This document shows positions 61,762 to 64,000 of a stretch of 64,000 bases of DNA, in pieces. The notes beneath the pieces were generated by a model that made no database searches, had not been told where the DNA came from, and saw only the letters and a list, made by a program, of their open reading frames with translations. The position numbers and the translations under genes are program-made. Each line of letters starts with the position of its first letter. Positions within the stretch are counted from its first letter, which is position 1. The DNA comes from UBA4742 sp037138595 (GTDB taxonomy: Bacteria; Actinomycetota; Acidimicrobiia; Acidimicrobiales; Acidimicrobilacustridaceae), in assembly GCA_037138595.1 (NCBI GenBank), contig JBAXIB010000016.1, positions 1-64,000 of the forward strand, read 5' to 3'.

Positions 61762-64000
61762 ATGCGAATACTGACCGTTTCTGCCCATTACCCACCCAAC
61801 TTCGTCAGCGGCGGCACATTGCAGCCCCAACGCATAAGCCAAGGCCTGCGAGATCTCGGCCATGAAGTGAGTGTGTACGCCGGTTGGATCGGTGATCGGA
61901 CGCCACTTGAGAGTTGGAACGACTACGACGAGACCGGCATGGCCATTCAGTGGGTGGTGAGCTCACCGTGGATCGGATGGTCCGACGAACGTAATTGGCT
62001 CAACCCGGAAATTGGCAATCACTTTCGGAACCACATCGAACAACTCAAGCCCGACATCGTTCACTTTCATGCCTTGCAGTCGCTCGGAGCGGGGTTGTTG
62101 CCGATCGCGAAATCGATCGGGGCACAAGTGGTCGTCACTATGCATGACTTTTGGTGGCTCTGTTCGCGTCAGTTCTTAGTAAGTCCGCAACTCACACCCT
62201 GCAGCCTTGTGGTTGAAGCAGGCACATGCCAGTGCGAAGTGGATATCGCATGGCGATCGAACCGTGCGGCCAAACTCGCGACGCTGCTCGAATCGGCAGA
62301 CTTGGTGTTAGCGCCGTCAGCATCAGCAACCCGAGTACTCGCGGCTAACGGTGTGGCACCGCATCGACTGCACGTCGACGAAAACGGATTGCCGAGCGAG
62401 GTTGTTGTTCGACTGCGCGCTCCGCGTCAACAAAACGAAGCCACCAATAAATCAGACACGGTTCGATTTCTTTACGCCGGCGGACCGAATGTGATGAAGG
62501 GCGCTGGTGTCTTGGTCGAAGCCGTGAATCGCATTTCGGATAGCGCTGCCTGGCACCTCAGCGCCTATGGACTCCAGGCCTATCTCGATACGTCAGGTGC
62601 ATCAGTTGATCACGCAGTCGTAGACGTCATCGACTCGTTTGACCCTGATCGCCTTGGCGATGTGTTAGCTGCCCATGACGTGTTGTTACTCCCATCGATC
62701 ATGCGTGAGACACACTCGTTGCTCACCCGCGAGGCACTCGCGGCAGGCCTTCCGGTGATCTGCACCGATACCCTCGGGCCTGAGGAAGTCATTACCCACG
62801 GAGTCAATGGTCTCGTCATCCCTGCCGCAGACCCCGCTGCACTTGCTGGTGCTATCGCCCGATTAACAAACGATCCGAAGGTGCTTAGCGAACTACAACG
62901 AGGCGCGTTGGACCCGGTGGCGGCGCGGTCGCTCGACGAACAAGTACGCGGCCTCGATGCATTGTTTTCCCGACTCATCGACGACGGCCCTACCACTGCT
63001 CGATCGAGCCAACTACGCGTGTTGTTCATCGTCGGCATTGACGGCGCCCCCCTTCGCTATCGGGCGCGGTTACCGGCCGAGGGCCTTGCCCACCTTGGAG
63101 TGCCCAGTGAGGTCCGTCACTATCGAGATCCGGAACTTCTCGCACTCGGCTCGAACGCCACCGTTATCGTTTTTTATCGGGTTCCCGCAACGATCCAAGT
63201 GCTCGATCTGATCGAGTCATTCCATCGCCAAGGACTCGTCTGCATCTTCGATGTCGATGACCTCATTTTTGACCCAACGATCAGCGATGAGATCCCCGCT
63301 CTTCGATTGCTCGCGCCTGATGAAGTCACGCTTTGGCGCCAAGGAATCGACCGCTATCGCACGACGCTTGAAGCATGCGATGCCTTTATTGGCAGCACGC
63401 CGATGCTCGTCGAACGCGCCGCCAAAGTTACCGGTCTGCCCGCTTATCATTTCGCCAATGGAGTTGGCATCGCCCTGGCACGACGCAGCGATGTCGAATT
63501 GAAGCGACCCCGCAAAGACGGCCCGCTGCGGATCGGCTATCTCAGCGGGACTACAACCCACGATGAAGACTGGTTTTCAATCGAACCAGCCGTCATCGAA
63601 GTCCTCGACCAGCTTCCCGACGTTGAGCTCTGGCTTGGTGGACACCTCCCCGAAAGCGATGCGCTCAAACGATTCGGTGCACGAGTCATCCGACTGCCGT
63701 TTGTGTCATGGCTTGAACTTCCGGCAATTCTCCGCGACCTTGACGTCAACGTGTCGCCGCTTGCGCCGGACAGTCGATTCAATGAAGCAAAAAGTGCAAT
63801 CAAATGGCTCGAAGCGGCGCTTTGCGCGACGCCGACAATCGCTAGCCCCACTCTTCCGTTTCGCGATGCCATTTCTGACGGCAACACCGGGCTCCTCGCT
63901 AGCACTCACCACCAATGGACCGAAGCACTCACGCGATTGTTGAGCGACGAATCCGAGCGCAGCCGCATCGGTGGTTTGGCCCGAAGGCACGCGCTTCTCG
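61762..64000 (+). CDS. Large two-module glycosyltransferase, 3' end outside window
   Basis: Open from the ATG at 61762 to the window end (746 codons, no stop). Module 1 (about 1-400) is a GT4: MRILTVSAHYPPNFVSGG, VTMHDFWWLCSRQF, YAGGPNVMKGAGVLVEAV, LLPSIMRETHSLLTREALAAG (read in parts). After a linker, module 2 begins near residue 415 (LRVLFIVGIDGAPLRYRARL). It continues with IFDVDDLIFDP, FIGSTPMLVERA, LRIGYLSGTTTHDEDW, VNVSPLAPDSRFNEAKSAIK (read in parts) and ATPTIASPT, as in GT4-like rhamnan/mannan transferases. It diverges from wzm. It probably elongates the exported glycan; the C-terminal end is unseen. Confidence 0.88.
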   Translation, partial: MRILTVSAHYPPNFVSGGTLQPQRISQGLRDLGHEVSVYAGWIGDRTPLESWNDYDETGMAIQWVVSSPWIGWSDERNWLNPEIGNHFRNHIEQLKPDIVHFHALQSLGAGLLPIAKSIGAQVVVTMHDFWWLCSRQFLVSPQLTPCSLVVEAGTCQCEVDIAWRSNRAAKLATLLESADLVLAPSASATRVLAANGVAPHRLHVDENGLPSEVVVRLRAPRQQNEATNKSDTVRFLYAGGPNVMKGAGVLVEAVNRISDSAAWHLSAYGLQAYLDTSGASVDHAVVDVIDSFDPDRLGDVLAAHDVLLLPSIMRETHSLLTREALAAGLPVICTDTLGPEEVITHGVNGLVIPAADPAALAGAIARLTNDPKVLSELQRGALDPVAARSLDEQVRGLDALFSRLIDDGPTTARSSQLRVLFIVGIDGAPLRYRARLPAEGLAHLGVPSEVRHYRDPELLALGSNATVIVFYRVPATIQVLDLIESFHRQGLVCIFDVDDLIFDPTISDEIPALRLLAPDEVTLWRQGIDRYRTTLEACDAFIGSTPMLVERAAKVTGLPAYHFANGVGIALARRSDVELKRPRKDGPLRIGYLSGTTTHDEDWFSIEPAVIEVLDQLPDVELWLGGHLPESDALKRFGARVIRLPFVSWLELPAILRDLDVNVSPLAPDSRFNEAKSAIKWLEAALCATPTIASPTLPFRDAISDGNTGLLASTHHQWTEALTRLLSDESERSRIGGLARRHALL

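Overview
The window looks like chromosomal DNA of a moderately GC-rich actinobacterium. Class Acidimicrobiia is my best guess, by inference rather than by a search. The clues are linked manB / SIS isomerase / Trm112 / ahcY genes, a DUF3499 gene, a large GT2 glycosyltransferase beside a DUF5719 gene, F420 genes (fbiA/cofE), a biotin-dependent carboxylase beside birA, a quinone-reductase-type LpdA, and many GTG starts with ATGA or TGATG overlaps. Almost the whole window is coding. I saw no tRNA, rRNA, IS element, phage gene or CRISPR array.

Layout. 1-2095: an incomplete secreted Thr-rich stalk protein (minus strand), then divergent SHOCT and DUF6325 genes. 2117-21352: one long minus-strand block. 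Read in its direction of transcription it runs CPBP protease, GT-C-like membrane protein, polyprenol-type GT2, manB, Trm112, SIS isomerase, ahcY, SDR, comF-like, secA, prfB, ftsE, ftsX, enoyl-CoA hydratase, AI-2E-type permease, Bax-inhibitor-like protein. 21437-23733: DUF3499 and ftsH on plus. 23741-29834: a minus-strand envelope operon (giant GT2, DUF5719, thioredoxin-like, L,D-transpeptidase). 29941-46000: a nucleotide-sugar and glycan region. It holds a GT4, GDP-6-deoxyhexose reductase, XRE regulator, gmd, fbiA-cofE, an epimerase, a sugar-1-P nucleotidyltransferase, a His-rich anchored protein, three coupled GT4 genes, a UDP-xylose synthase-like gene, ugd and an LCP ligase. 45780-57079: cofactor and acyl-CoA genes (pabB, pabC-like, birA, acyl-CoA carboxylase alpha, RDD, LpdA-like, fetAB-like, mutB, meaB). 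57076-64000: a polysaccharide export locus with a Wzm/Wzt ABC transporter flanked by two very large two-domain glycosyltransferases. The last one runs off the window.

How the genes fit together. The SIS isomerase, ManB, the nucleotidyltransferase, Gmd and the reductase form a plausible route from fructose-6-P to a GDP-6-deoxyhexose. Ugd plus the UXS-like enzyme give UDP-glucuronate and UDP-xylose. The GT4 and GT2 enzymes, Wzm/Wzt and LCP would build, export and attach a cell-wall glycan. Carboxylase, BirA, MutB and MeaB belong to propionyl-CoA to succinyl-CoA metabolism.

Several genes have no Shine-Dalgarno but a TAnnnT hexamer 6-10 nt before the start codon, which suggests leaderless transcription. 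Two coding regions touching the window ends (complement of 1-939, and 61762-64000) and a 58-codon gene (29941-30117) were found by reading the sequence directly.
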